Made by a program: the position numbers and the translations under genes. Of a DNA stretch of 64,000 nucleotides, positions 1 to 7,440 are shown in pieces; within the stretch, counting starts at the first letter, position 1, and each line of letters starts with the position of its first letter. The DNA is from JAKPBU01 sp964425695 (GTDB taxonomy: Bacteria; Pseudomonadota; Gammaproteobacteria; Xanthomonadales; Xanthomonadaceae): NCBI GenBank assembly GCA_964425695.1, contig CAYRNF010000006.1:62001-126000 (forward strand), given 5' to 3'. Under the pieces are notes generated by a model. It had not been told where the DNA came from. It searched no databases and saw only the letters and a program-made list of their open reading frames with translations.

Positions 1-1197
1 GTGTGGGGCCTGGTGGACCCCGAGGACGACGGCGAGGTGCTGGTCCACGTCGGCGACGAGGTGCGCGAGAGCCTGATCGCGGACATGGACCAGGACGAGC
101 TGGTCGCCGCGGTCGAAGACCTGGACATCGACGACCTGGCCGACCTGGTCGAGGACCTGCCCGACACGGTGATCGACGAGGTCCTGAAGTCCATGGACCG
201 CGAGAACCGCGAGCGCCTGGAGCAGGTGCTGTCGTACGAAGAGGACACCGCCGGGCGCTTGATGAACCCCGACGTGGTCACGGTGCGCGCGGACACCACC
301 ATCGATGTGGTGGTGCGCTACCTGCGCCTGCGCGGCGAGCTGCCCGAGCACACCGATCACCTGTACGTGGTCAACCGTCGCCACCAGCTGATGGGCTGGG
401 TGGCGCTGCAGGACCTGCTCACCAACGACCCGGGCACGCCGGTCAACAAGCTGATCGACGAGGAACTCGAATCGATCCACGTGGACGAGACCAGCGAGAA
501 GGTCGCGCGCGAGTTCTCCGACAACGACTGGGTGTCCGCGCCGGTGGTGGACGACGCCAACGTGCTGCTGGGCCGCATCACCATCGACGACGTGGTGGAC
601 ATCATCCGCGAGCAGGCCGAACACCAGGCGCTGGGCGCCGCCGGCCTGGACGAGGACGAGGACCTGTTCAGCCCGGTACCGCGCGCGGCCAAGCGGCGCG
701 CGATCTGGCTGGGCATCAACCTGGCCACCGCGTTCCTGGCCTCGTGGGTCATCGGCCGCTTCGAAGGCACGCTGCAGCAGATCGTGGCGCTGGCGGTGCT
801 GATGCCGATCGTGGCCAGCATGGGCGGCGTGGCCGGCACGCAGACGCTGACGCTGGTGGTGCGCGGCCTCGCGCTCGGCCAGGTGGCGCGCGGCAACCTC
901 CGGCCGATCCTGCGCAAGGAGGTGCTGGTGGGCCTGCTGAACGGCATCGTGTGGGCGGTGGTGGTCGGCGTCGTCGCCGCGCTGTGGTTCCAGGATCCAC
1001 CGCTGGGCCTGGTGATCGCCGCGGCCATGACCATCAACCTGGTGGTGGCCGCGTTCGCCGGGGTCGCCGTGCCGCTCACGCTCAAGCGCATGAACGTGGA
1101 TCCCGCGCTGGCCGGCGGCGTGGTGCTCACCACGGTGACCGATGTGGTCGGCTTCCTCAGCTTCCTGGGCCTGGCCACGCTGATCCTGCTGCGCTGA
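1..1197 (+). CDS. mgtE: Magnesium transporter MgtE, 5'-truncated by window edge
   Basis: The protein is an MgtE-type Mg2+ channel/transporter of the inner membrane. The visible 398 codons begin inside the cytosolic N domain (repeated acidic helices rich in D/E), continue through two CBS domains (about residues 85-205), and end with the five-helix membrane domain carrying the family segment PIVASMGGVAGTQTLTLVVRG. MgtE proteins are usually about 450 residues, so some 50 N-terminal residues lie upstream of the window and the GTG at base 1 is not the real start. The last codons fall inside a 14-bp tandem repeat. In the family, the N and CBS domains sense cytosolic Mg2+ and gate the pore; that is known biology, not visible here. 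Confidence 0.95.
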   Translation: MWGLVDPEDDGEVLVHVGDEVRESLIADMDQDELVAAVEDLDIDDLADLVEDLPDTVIDEVLKSMDRENRERLEQVLSYEEDTAGRLMNPDVVTVRADTTIDVVVRYLRLRGELPEHTDHLYVVNRRHQLMGWVALQDLLTNDPGTPVNKLIDEELESIHVDETSEKVAREFSDNDWVSAPVVDDANVLLGRITIDDVVDIIREQAEHQALGAAGLDEDEDLFSPVPRAAKRRAIWLGINLATAFLASWVIGRFEGTLQQIVALAVLMPIVASMGGVAGTQTLTLVVRGLALGQVARGNLRPILRKEVLVGLLNGIVWAVVVGVVAALWFQDPPLGLVIAAAMTINLVVAAFAGVAVPLTLKRMNVDPALAGGVVLTTVTDVVGFLSFLGLATLILLR

Positions 1198-1235
1198 TCC
1201 TGCTGCGATGCTCCTGCTGCGCTGACCCTGCCGCA
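1180..1235. repeat. Four tandem copies of a 14-bp unit across the mgtE stop codon
   Basis: Units CTGATCCTGCTGCG (1180-1193 and 1194-1207), ATGCTCCTGCTGCG (1208-1221) and a decayed CTGACCCTGCCGCA (1222-1235) follow one another without a gap. The first two are identical. The first encodes the last residues of MgtE and the second contains its stop codon. Confidence 0.85.
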
Positions 1236-1256
1236 CAGCAGCAGCTTCGGCTGCGG
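1231..1256 (+). terminator. Possible terminator hairpin after mgtE
   Basis: GCAGC-TTCG-GCTGC (1241-1254) is a UUCG tetraloop hairpin, flanked by an outer CCGCA/TGCGG pair. No T-tract follows, so termination is only a suggestion. The rest of 1257-1435 shows no gene. Confidence 0.35.
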
Positions 1257-1435
1257 ACTGCTAACAGCGCACCCCAACGTCCGCACCACGGGAGGTGCGA
1301 TGCCGCGGGCGTGACGCACGAGACAGCCTGCCGAAGCCGCAGCGGCAGCGCATGCGCCATGCAGCGCCCGCCCCCAAGGCTTGCGCACGGATGCTTCCAA
1401 CCGGATGCTGTGGCCACGTCCGACCGGAGACCGGC

Positions 1436-2242
1436 ATGTCACTGCCCCGCGCCTTGCGCGCCATCCTGGTTCTGGCAGGCGCGCTGGCGCTTGCCGCATG
1501 CGCGAGCGGGTCGCGACAGCGCACGGCCGGCGAATTCGTCGAACGCAGCCTCGTCGCCGCCGGCACCACGTACCGCTACCAGGTGTTCGTCCCGGCACGG
1601 GGCGCGGCATCCGGCGAAGCTCCGGTCATCGTGTTCCTGCACGGCTCGGGCGAGCGCGGCAGCGACAACCAGGCGCAGGTGGACGTCGGCATCGGCGCCT
1701 ACGTGCGCCGCCACCGGGCCGATTTCCCGGCCATCGTGGTGTTCCCGCAGGCGCCGGCGGGCAGCGAATGGAACCAGGTCGCCGACGTGGTCCTTGCGCA
1801 GCTCGAGGCGGCCACGCGCGAGTTTGGCGGCGACCGGCGCCGCACCTACCTCACCGGGCTGTCGATGGGCGGATTCGGCACCTGGGACTATGCGTTGCGC
1901 TGGCCGGAGCGCTTCGCCGCGCTGGTGCCGGTCTGCGGCGGGCTGGTGATCGACAGGCGGCCGTCCATGAACGTGGCGGCCGTCGCCGGCCTCGAGGATC
2001 CCTACGCCGCGGCCGCCGCCGCCCTGAAGCAAGTGCCTATCTGGCAGTTCCACGGTGCGAAGGACGACCTCGTACCGCCCGCGTACTCGCGGCGCATGCA
2101 CGCCGCGCTGCAGGCGGCCGGGGCACGGGATGCCCGCTACACGGAGTTTCCCGACGCAAACCACAACAGCTGGGATCCTGCGTACCTGGAAACGCCGCAG
2201 CTGTGGACGTGGCTGTTCGCGCAGCGCCTACCGCAAGGCTGA
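1436..2242 (+). CDS. Alpha/beta-hydrolase esterase lipoprotein
   Basis: A 268-residue alpha/beta hydrolase of the PHB-depolymerase/feruloyl-esterase-like group. The N terminus has a positively charged start, a hydrophobic stretch and the lipobox LAAC with Cys22, so it is probably a lipoprotein. HGSGERG near residue 68 forms the oxyanion region, GLSMGG holds the nucleophile Ser143, FHGAKDDLVPP carries the acid and PDANHNSW the catalytic His. The ATG at 1436 was chosen over a start 141 bases upstream because it begins directly before the signal peptide. Its end overlaps the convergent pyrB by 15 bp. The substrate is not predictable; a carboxyl ester or polymer in the envelope is likely. Confidence 0.82.
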   Translation: MSLPRALRAILVLAGALALAACASGSRQRTAGEFVERSLVAAGTTYRYQVFVPARGAASGEAPVIVFLHGSGERGSDNQAQVDVGIGAYVRRHRADFPAIVVFPQAPAGSEWNQVADVVLAQLEAATREFGGDRRRTYLTGLSMGGFGTWDYALRWPERFAALVPVCGGLVIDRRPSMNVAAVAGLEDPYAAAAAALKQVPIWQFHGAKDDLVPPAYSRRMHAALQAAGARDARYTEFPDANHNSWDPAYLETPQLWTWLFAQRLPQG

Positions 2243-3196
2243 GGCGCCGCATGCCGCCGGGCGACGATAGCGCAGCAGCGCCTCCAGCACCGCCATCCGC
2301 ACCGCCACGCCGTTGGCGACCTGGCGCAGGATCAGCGACCGGGGGCCGTCGGCGACGTCGCTGTCGATCTCCACGCCGCGGTTCATCGGCCCCGGATGCA
2401 ACACCACCGCCCCGGGCGCCGCGCGGTGCAGGCGCGCGGACGTCAGGCCGTAGTCGCGGTGGTAGTCCTCGAGCGACGACACCAGGCCTTCGGCCATGCG
2501 CTCGCGCTGCAGGCGCAGCATCATGACCGCGTCCACGCCTTCCAGCGCGGCGTCTAAATCGGCGACCACCGTGCACCCGTACAACAGCGCGGCCTCCGGC
2601 AGCAGCGCCGCGGGGCCGCACACCCGGATCTCGCCCGCACCCAGCGTGCGCAGCGCATGCAGGTCGCTGCGCGCCACGCGCGAGTGCCGCAGGTCGCCCA
2701 CGATCGCCACCTTCAACGCGCCGAAATCGGCGCCCTTGGCTTGGCGCAGCGTCAGCATGTCCAGCAGGCCCTGGGTGGGATGCGCGCTGCGTCCGTCGCC
2801 GGCGTTCACCAGCGCCGTGCCCTCGCCCGCCGCCGCCGCCAGCGCGGCCACCGCGCCGTCGTCCGCATGCCGCACCACGAAACCGCGCACGCCCATCGCC
2901 TCGATGTTCTTCAGCGTGTCCAGCGCGGTCTCGCCCTTGGTGGTGGACGAGGTGGACGCGTCGAAGCCGAGCACGTCCGCGCCCAGGCGCTGCGCCGCGC
3001 GCTGGAAGCTGAGCCGCGTGCGCGTGCTGGGTTCGAAGAACAGCGTACACACCGCCTGGCCGCGCAGCGCGGTGCGGTCCTCGCCGCCGTCGGCCAGGGC
3101 CTGCGCGCGATCCAGCAGCGCCAGCAGCGCCGCGCGCGGCAGGCCTTCGAGCGTCAGCAGGTGGCGCAGCCGCCCCTCGTGGTCGATCTGTTGCAT
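2228..3196 (-). CDS. pyrB: Aspartate carbamoyltransferase catalytic chain
   Basis: Condenses carbamoyl phosphate with L-aspartate to N-carbamoyl-L-aspartate, the committed step of pyrimidine synthesis in the cytosol. 322 residues, the normal length. The carbamoyl-phosphate loop FEPSTRTR is at residues 54-61, the DGRSAHPTQ segment lies mid-protein, and the aspartate-side loop HPGPMNRGVEI is near the C terminus. It is the last gene of an algH-yqgF-pyrB operon, 15 bases after yqgF. No regulatory chain pyrI and no inactive dihydroorotase are next to it, so how it is allosterically controlled cannot be told from this window. Confidence 0.97.
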   Translation of the reverse strand: MQQIDHEGRLRHLLTLEGLPRAALLALLDRAQALADGGEDRTALRGQAVCTLFFEPSTRTRLSFQRAAQRLGADVLGFDASTSSTTKGETALDTLKNIEAMGVRGFVVRHADDGAVAALAAAAGEGTALVNAGDGRSAHPTQGLLDMLTLRQAKGADFGALKVAIVGDLRHSRVARSDLHALRTLGAGEIRVCGPAALLPEAALLYGCTVVADLDAALEGVDAVMMLRLQRERMAEGLVSSLEDYHRDYGLTSARLHRAAPGAVVLHPGPMNRGVEIDSDVADGPRSLILRQVANGVAVRMAVLEALLRYRRPAACGASALR

Positions 3197-3211
3197 CGGT
3201 TTCCCCAGGTC

Positions 3212-3700
3212 CTATCCGCCTACCGGCGTGGCATCGCCCGGAGCCGCCAGCCAGCGCTCCACGATCACCGCCGCCGCCACCGCGTCCAGCGCCGCGGCGT
3301 CGCGCCGGCGCCGGCGTCCTTCCGCGCGATCCAGGGCGAAACGCTGCGCGGCCTCGATGGAGCTGGCGCGCTCGTCCACCATCACCACCGGCAGGCCGTA
3401 GCGGGCGTGCAGTTCGCGGGCGAAGGCCTGCGCGCGCTTGCGGATCGGCTGGTCGCCGCCGTCCAGCGTCATCGGGTCGCCCACCACCAGGCCGTGCGGC
3501 CGCCACTCCTTGTGCAGCCGGTCGATCGCGCCCCAGTCCGGCGTCTCGTGGTGCACGTCGATCACCGCCAGCGCGCGCGCACCGTGGCCGAACGCGCTGC
3601 CCACGGCCACGCCGATGCGCCGCGCGCCCACGTCGAAGCCGAGCACCGTGCCGTCGGGGGGGATGCTGCCGGCAGGCGCGTCGGAGGCGGCTTCAGGCAT
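3212..3700 (-). CDS. ruvX: Holliday junction resolvase-like RuvX/YqgF
   Basis: A 162-residue YqgF-family RNase H-fold nuclease. In E. coli the homologue is essential and acts in 5' processing of pre-16S rRNA; Holliday-junction resolvase activity was the earlier proposal. The motifs seen are GFDVGARRIGVAVG (first catalytic Asp), VVGDPMTLDGG (glycine-rich middle motif) and VVMVDERASSIEA (second acidic motif), with a C-terminal DAVAAAVIVERWL helix carrying the last Asp. It starts at the ATG at 3700, overlapping the end of algH by 8 bases, which suggests translational coupling. The C-terminal half carries an unusually basic EGRRRRRDAA stretch. Confidence 0.93.
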   Translation of the reverse strand: MPEAASDAPAGSIPPDGTVLGFDVGARRIGVAVGSAFGHGARALAVIDVHHETPDWGAIDRLHKEWRPHGLVVGDPMTLDGGDQPIRKRAQAFARELHARYGLPVVMVDERASSIEAAQRFALDRAEGRRRRRDAAALDAVAAAVIVERWLAAPGDATPVGG

Positions 3701-4256
3701 GGCCGGAGTAATCCGCCATGCGCGACATGTCCACGCCGATGCGCCCGGCCGCGCCCTGCCAGCGCTGCTCCACGGGCGTTTCGAACAGCAGCGCGGCGTC
3801 CGCGGGCGCGGTGAGCCAGCTGTTCTCGCCCAGTTCGTGTTCCAGCTGCCCGGCGCCCCAGCCCGCGCAGCCCAAGGCCACGGCGGCATGCGCCGGGCCG
3901 TCGCCGCGGGCCATGGCTTCCAGAATATCGCGCGACGTGGTCACGTACAGGCCGTCGGCGATCCGCAGGGTGGACTCCCAGCGCCCGCCGCCATCGTGCA
4001 CCACGAAGCCGCGCTCGGGATGCACCGGTCCGCCGGCCAGCACCGGCTGGCTGCGCAGGGCCTCGCCGCCGCCTTCGATGTGCATCTGCTCGAACACATC
4101 GCCCAGCGTGTACTCCGACCTGCGGTTGACCACGATCCCCAGCGCGCCGTCCGCATCGTGTTGGCAGATCAGGGTCACGCTGCGGGCGAAGTTGGGATCG
4201 GCCAGCGCCGGGAGCGCGATCAGGACCTGGCTTGCCAGGGAGACCATGTCGTTCAT
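3693..4256 (-). CDS. algH: YqgE/AlgH family protein (UPF0301)
   Basis: A 187-residue cytosolic protein of the AlgH/YqgE family. Its molecular role is unsettled; the Pseudomonas homologue was linked to alginate regulation and the gene travels with yqgF throughout gammaproteobacteria. Family landmarks: SLASQVLIALPALADPNFARSV at the N terminus, GALGIVVNRR, VLAGGPVHPERGFVVHD, and CAGWGAGQLEHELGENSWL. It is the first gene of the operon. The start ATG at 4256 lies only 6 bases after a TACAAT hexamer and has no visible ribosome site, which suggests a leaderless message. Confidence 0.95.
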   Translation of the reverse strand: MNDMVSLASQVLIALPALADPNFARSVTLICQHDADGALGIVVNRRSEYTLGDVFEQMHIEGGGEALRSQPVLAGGPVHPERGFVVHDGGGRWESTLRIADGLYVTTSRDILEAMARGDGPAHAAVALGCAGWGAGQLEHELGENSWLTAPADAALLFETPVEQRWQGAAGRIGVDMSRMADYSGHA

Positions 4257-4262
4257 GCGCCC

Positions 4263-4268
4263 ATTGTA
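4263..4268 (-). promoter_or_regulatory. -10-like hexamer of algH (leaderless start)
   Basis: Read on the minus strand this is TACAAT, six bases before the algH ATG. Transcription would begin at or next to the start codon. No convincing -35 was found. Confidence 0.5.
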
Positions 4269-4349
4269 GAGGCAGCCCTTGAACCGGGCCGGTCCACCCC
4301 GTGCGCCGCGACCGGCCTAGGATGGGCCACCCGAACGCCCATCGCCCGC

Positions 4350-4919
4350 ATGTCCAGCTATTGCGATATCGCCCCCGGCCACCCGGTCCACGCCGCCTAC
4401 CACGCCACCGAATACGGCTTCCCGCAACGCGACGAATCGGTGCTGTTCGAGCGCCTGCTGCTGGAGATCAACCAGGCCGGGCTGAGCTGGGAGACGATCC
4501 TGAAGAAACGCGACGGCTTCCGGCAGGCCTACCACGGCTTCGACGCCGGGCGTGTGGCCGCATATGGCGAACCGGATCGCCAGCGCCTGCTGTCCGATGC
4601 CGCGATCATCCGCAACCGGCTCAAGATCGACGCGGCGATCCACAACGCGTCCGTGGTGCTGGCCCTGCGCGAATCGCACGGCGGGTTCGCCGCATGGCTC
4701 GACGCGCACGCGATGGATGGCACCCAGCCGCGTTCCAGGGCGGATTGGGTGAAGCTGTTCAAGCGCACGTTCCGGTTCACCGGCGGCGAGATCACCGGCG
4801 AGTTCCTGATGAGCCTGGGCTACCTGCCCGGGGCGCACCGCGCGGATTGTCCGGTGCAGCGCGAGATCGCGCGGCTCGATCCGCCGCCGGCCTGGATGCG
4901 GCACCGCGCCGCGCGCTGA
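4350..4919 (+). CDS. tag: DNA-3-methyladenine glycosylase I
   Basis: Removes 3-methyladenine from alkylated DNA as the first step of base excision repair. 189 residues, the Tag family size. The zinc ligands known from E. coli Tag are in place: Cys5 and His18 at the N terminus, and the HRADC pair (His-x3-Cys) near the C terminus. The 3-methyladenine pocket segment LLEINQAGLSWETILKKR is intact, as is FRFTGGEITGEFLMSLGYLPGAH. The ATG at 4350 was chosen because it places the zinc Cys at residue 5. A TAGGAT hexamer at 4318-4323 may be its -10. It is divergent from algH. Confidence 0.96.
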   Translation: MSSYCDIAPGHPVHAAYHATEYGFPQRDESVLFERLLLEINQAGLSWETILKKRDGFRQAYHGFDAGRVAAYGEPDRQRLLSDAAIIRNRLKIDAAIHNASVVLALRESHGGFAAWLDAHAMDGTQPRSRADWVKLFKRTFRFTGGEITGEFLMSLGYLPGAHRADCPVQREIARLDPPPAWMRHRAAR

Positions 4920-5043
4920 GCGCGGCGGGAGAACACCTGACCGGCGACACCCGCGGCTGCGATCGCGCGCCTATTGCGAACGCCCGGGCGGCGGAACCGG
5001 CAACGCGCACGCATGCGCGCGGCCAGTCGTACGCGCCGCGGAG

Positions 5044-5502
5044 TCAACGCAGACCGAACTGCAGCTCCTCGGCCGTGGCCAGGCGCACGTCCACGACTTC
5101 CACGTCCAGCCGGAACGGCTTGCCGGCCAGCGGATGGTTGCCGTCCACGCCGATGCTGTCCCCGTCCACCGAGGTCACCACCACATCCAGCGGCCCGCGC
5201 GCGGTCTGCGCCTGCAGACGGCTGCCCACCTGCGGCTCGCTGCTGCCCTTGAAGGACGTGCGCGGCAGGGTCTGGACCAGCTCCGGGTGATGCTTGCCGA
5301 AGCCGCGCTCGGGATCGACCTGGACCTCGAACCGGTCGCCTGCCTTGCGCCCCTGCAAGGCTTCCTCCAGCGCAGGCACGATCCCGCCCGTGCCTTGCAT
5401 GTGGACCAGCGGTGCGTGGCCGTGGGTACTGGCGACGGTGTTGCCGGCGTCGTCGTACAACGTGAAGTGCACGGTGGCCACGCGGCGGTCTGCGATCTCC
5501 AT
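5044..5502 (-). CDS. FKBP-type peptidyl-prolyl isomerase, SlyD/SlpA-like
   Basis: A 152-residue FKBP of the SlyD/SlpA class: an FKBP core interrupted by an insert-in-flap chaperone domain. It begins MEIADRRVATVHFTLYDDAGN, has GTGGIVPALEEALQGRKAGDRFEVQV (flap region) and ends LTFDVEVV-like (FRLDVEVVDVRLATAEEL). It isomerises Xaa-Pro bonds and helps folding in the cytosol. The His/Cys-rich metal tail of E. coli SlyD is absent, so a nickel role is not supported. A second ATG two codons upstream (5508) and a GTG at 5577 are alternative starts; the chosen one matches the usual family N terminus. It is divergent from the aminotransferase gene. Bases 4920-5043 hold nothing recognisable. Confidence 0.88.
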   Translation of the reverse strand: MEIADRRVATVHFTLYDDAGNTVASTHGHAPLVHMQGTGGIVPALEEALQGRKAGDRFEVQVDPERGFGKHHPELVQTLPRTSFKGSSEPQVGSRLQAQTARGPLDVVVTSVDGDSIGVDGNHPLAGKPFRLDVEVVDVRLATAEELQFGLR

Positions 5503-5624
5503 GGGCATTGGTCCGGTCAGCGTCGGGAAGGAACGGCGATCATGCGTGCCGATTCGTAAACATCGCGCATAGGCCACCGGTCCGCGTGCGCGCCGCTACC
5601 ATGCCCCGACCACCGGAGGACGCC

Positions 5625-6560
5625 ATGGCCCAGGGCACGCAGCATTCGGCAGACGACCCGCGCAACGCGGGCATCCGCATCTGGATCAACGGCGCGCTGA
5701 AGCCCCGCGCCGAGGCCACGGTGTCGGTGTTCGACAGCGGCTTCGTGCTGGGCGACGGCGTATGGGAGGGCATGCGCGTGGTCCGCGGTCATCCGGTTTT
5801 CCTGGATGCGCACCTGGACCGGCTGTACGAGGGCGCCAAGGCGCTGATGATCGACATCGGCCTGGACCGCGCGGCGCTGACCTGCGCCCTGTACGACGCG
5901 CTGCGCGCCAACGGCATGCACGCGGCGAGCGGCGTGCACCTGCGCCTCATGGTCACCCGCGGGGTGAAGCGCACGCCCTACCAGGACCCGCGGGTCACGG
6001 TGGGTCCGGCCACCATCGTGATCGTTCCCGAATACAAGACCGCGTCCGCGCAGGCCGCTGCGCAGGGCATCGCCCTGTACACCGTGCACGTGCGTCGCGG
6101 CTACCCCGACGTGCAGGACCCCAAGCTCAATTCGCACAGCAAGCTCAACTGCATTACCGCCTGCATCCAGGCCTACACCGCGGGCGCGGATGAGGCGCTG
6201 ATGCTGGATCCGCACGGATTCGTGGCCACCTGCAACTCCACGCATTTCTTCATCGTGCGCAAGGGCCAGGTGTGGACGTCCACGGGCGACTACTGCCTGG
6301 GCGGCATCACCCGCGGCAACGTGGTGGCGCTGTGCCGCGAAGCGGGGATCCCGGTCTTCGAGAAGAACTTCAGCCTGACCGACGCCTACGGCGCCGACGA
6401 GGCCTTCGTGACCGGGACGTTCGCCGGCCTCACGCCCGTGCACACCATCGACGGCCGGCGCATCGGCGACGGCGCGTGGCCCATGGTCGATCGGTTGCGC
6501 GGCCTGTACCGGGAGCTGGTGGAACGCGATGTCGCGGCGCGCGCCGGTGCGGCGGCCTAG
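5625..6560 (+). CDS. Class IV PLP aminotransferase (branched-chain/D-amino-acid type)
   Basis: A 311-residue fold-type IV PLP enzyme related to IlvE, D-alanine aminotransferase and aminodeoxychorismate lyase. Seen: IRIWINGALKPRAEATVSVFDSGFVLGDGVWEG at the N terminus, the probable PLP lysine Lys173 in NSHSKLN, EALMLDPHGFVATCNSTHFFIV, and the phosphate-binding LGGITRGNVV. The start at 5625 is preceded by GGAGGA at 5615-5620. IlvE activity is plausible but D-amino-acid transamination cannot be excluded by eye. It is followed after about 70 bases by a sulfotransferase-like gene in the same direction, so the two may act on one substrate class. Confidence 0.85.
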   Translation: MAQGTQHSADDPRNAGIRIWINGALKPRAEATVSVFDSGFVLGDGVWEGMRVVRGHPVFLDAHLDRLYEGAKALMIDIGLDRAALTCALYDALRANGMHAASGVHLRLMVTRGVKRTPYQDPRVTVGPATIVIVPEYKTASAQAAAQGIALYTVHVRRGYPDVQDPKLNSHSKLNCITACIQAYTAGADEALMLDPHGFVATCNSTHFFIVRKGQVWTSTGDYCLGGITRGNVVALCREAGIPVFEKNFSLTDAYGADEAFVTGTFAGLTPVHTIDGRRIGDGAWPMVDRLRGLYRELVERDVAARAGAAA

Positions 6561-6629
6561 CGGCCCTGCCCCGGCCCGCCCGGACGGCGCGGGCGGCCTG
6601 GCCTGCCAGGCGGCATGGAGCGGAACCCC

Positions 6630-7358
6630 ATGACGATCCGCATCGCCATGTGGTCCGGCCCGCGCAACATCTCCACCGCGATGATGCGCGCGTGGGAGAA
6701 CCGGCCCGACTGCGCCGTCAGCGACGAACCGCTCTACGCGCACTACCTGGCGCATACCGGGCTGGACCACCCGGCACGCGACGCGGTCATCGCCGCGGGC
6801 GATGCCGACTGGCGCCGCGTGGTGGCCGCGCTGGCCGGCCCCGCACCCGGCAACGCGCCGGTCTGGTACCAGAAGCACATGACCCACCACCTGCTGCCGC
6901 ACATGGGGCACGACTGGATCCACGGCCTGCGCAACGTGCTGCTGATCCGCGACCCGCGCGAGGTGGTGGCTTCGTACGTCAGGTCGCGCGCCACCGTCAC
7001 CGCGCAGGACATCGGCCTGCCGCAACAGGCGCGCCTGTACGACGAACTGTGCGCCGCGGGCACGCCACCGCCTGTCATCGATGCTGGCGACTTCCTCCGC
7101 GCACCCGAGGCGTACCTGCGCGCCCTGTGCGGATGGCTGGGCATCGCGTTCACCGGCCGCATGCTGTCGTGGCCGAAAGGACCGCGCGACAGCGACGGGG
7201 TGTGGGCGCCGCACTGGTACGCGCGGGTGTGGGACTCCACGGGGTTCGAGGCCGCGGAGCCCTGCGCGCCGGCGCTTGCCGGAGGCGAGTCGGCAGTGGC
7301 GGAAGCATGCATGCCGCACTACCAGCGGCTCCACGACGCGCGCCTTCGGTTTCCTTAG
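6630..7358 (+). CDS. Sulfotransferase-like P-loop protein
   Basis: A 242-residue protein with the N-terminal phosphosulfate-loop-like motif MWSGPRNISTAMMRAW (residues 7-22) and the downstream LLIRDPREVVASYVRS, which resembles the 3'-phosphate-binding region (RDPRE..S) of sulfotransferases. It belongs to the small cytosolic sulfotransferase-like group found next to class IV aminotransferases. The substrate is unknown and PAPS-dependent activity is an inference. The start at 6630 has GGAG nine bases upstream; an in-frame ATG at 6615 is the alternative. Probably co-transcribed with the aminotransferase. Confidence 0.72.
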   Translation: MTIRIAMWSGPRNISTAMMRAWENRPDCAVSDEPLYAHYLAHTGLDHPARDAVIAAGDADWRRVVAALAGPAPGNAPVWYQKHMTHHLLPHMGHDWIHGLRNVLLIRDPREVVASYVRSRATVTAQDIGLPQQARLYDELCAAGTPPPVIDAGDFLRAPEAYLRALCGWLGIAFTGRMLSWPKGPRDSDGVWAPHWYARVWDSTGFEAAEPCAPALAGGESAVAEACMPHYQRLHDARLRFP

Positions 7359-7394
7359 CGTCGCGCGGCCGCGGTGCGCCGCGCGCAGACGCGA

Positions 7395-7415
7395 ACGGCC
7401 GCGCGAGGCGGCCGT
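7395..7415. terminator. Hairpin between convergent genes
   Basis: ACGGCCGC and GCGGCCGT form a perfect 8-bp stem with a 5-nt loop between the ends of two converging genes. It lacks a T-tract; a bidirectional terminator is possible. Confidence 0.4.
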
Positions 7416-7440
7416 CCGGAGGCGATCGCGTGCGGCGCGA

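Noticed and set aside
1295..1435. N-terminal extension of the esterase
   Set aside because: The added residues precede and would bury the lipoprotein signal peptide.
3212..3889. Longer start for yqgF
   Set aside because: The extension lies inside algH in another frame and is not family-like; the start at 3700 gives the normal length.
5503..5577. Upstream GTG start for the FKBP gene
   Set aside because: The 25 extra residues are unlike the family and no ribosome site precedes the GTG.
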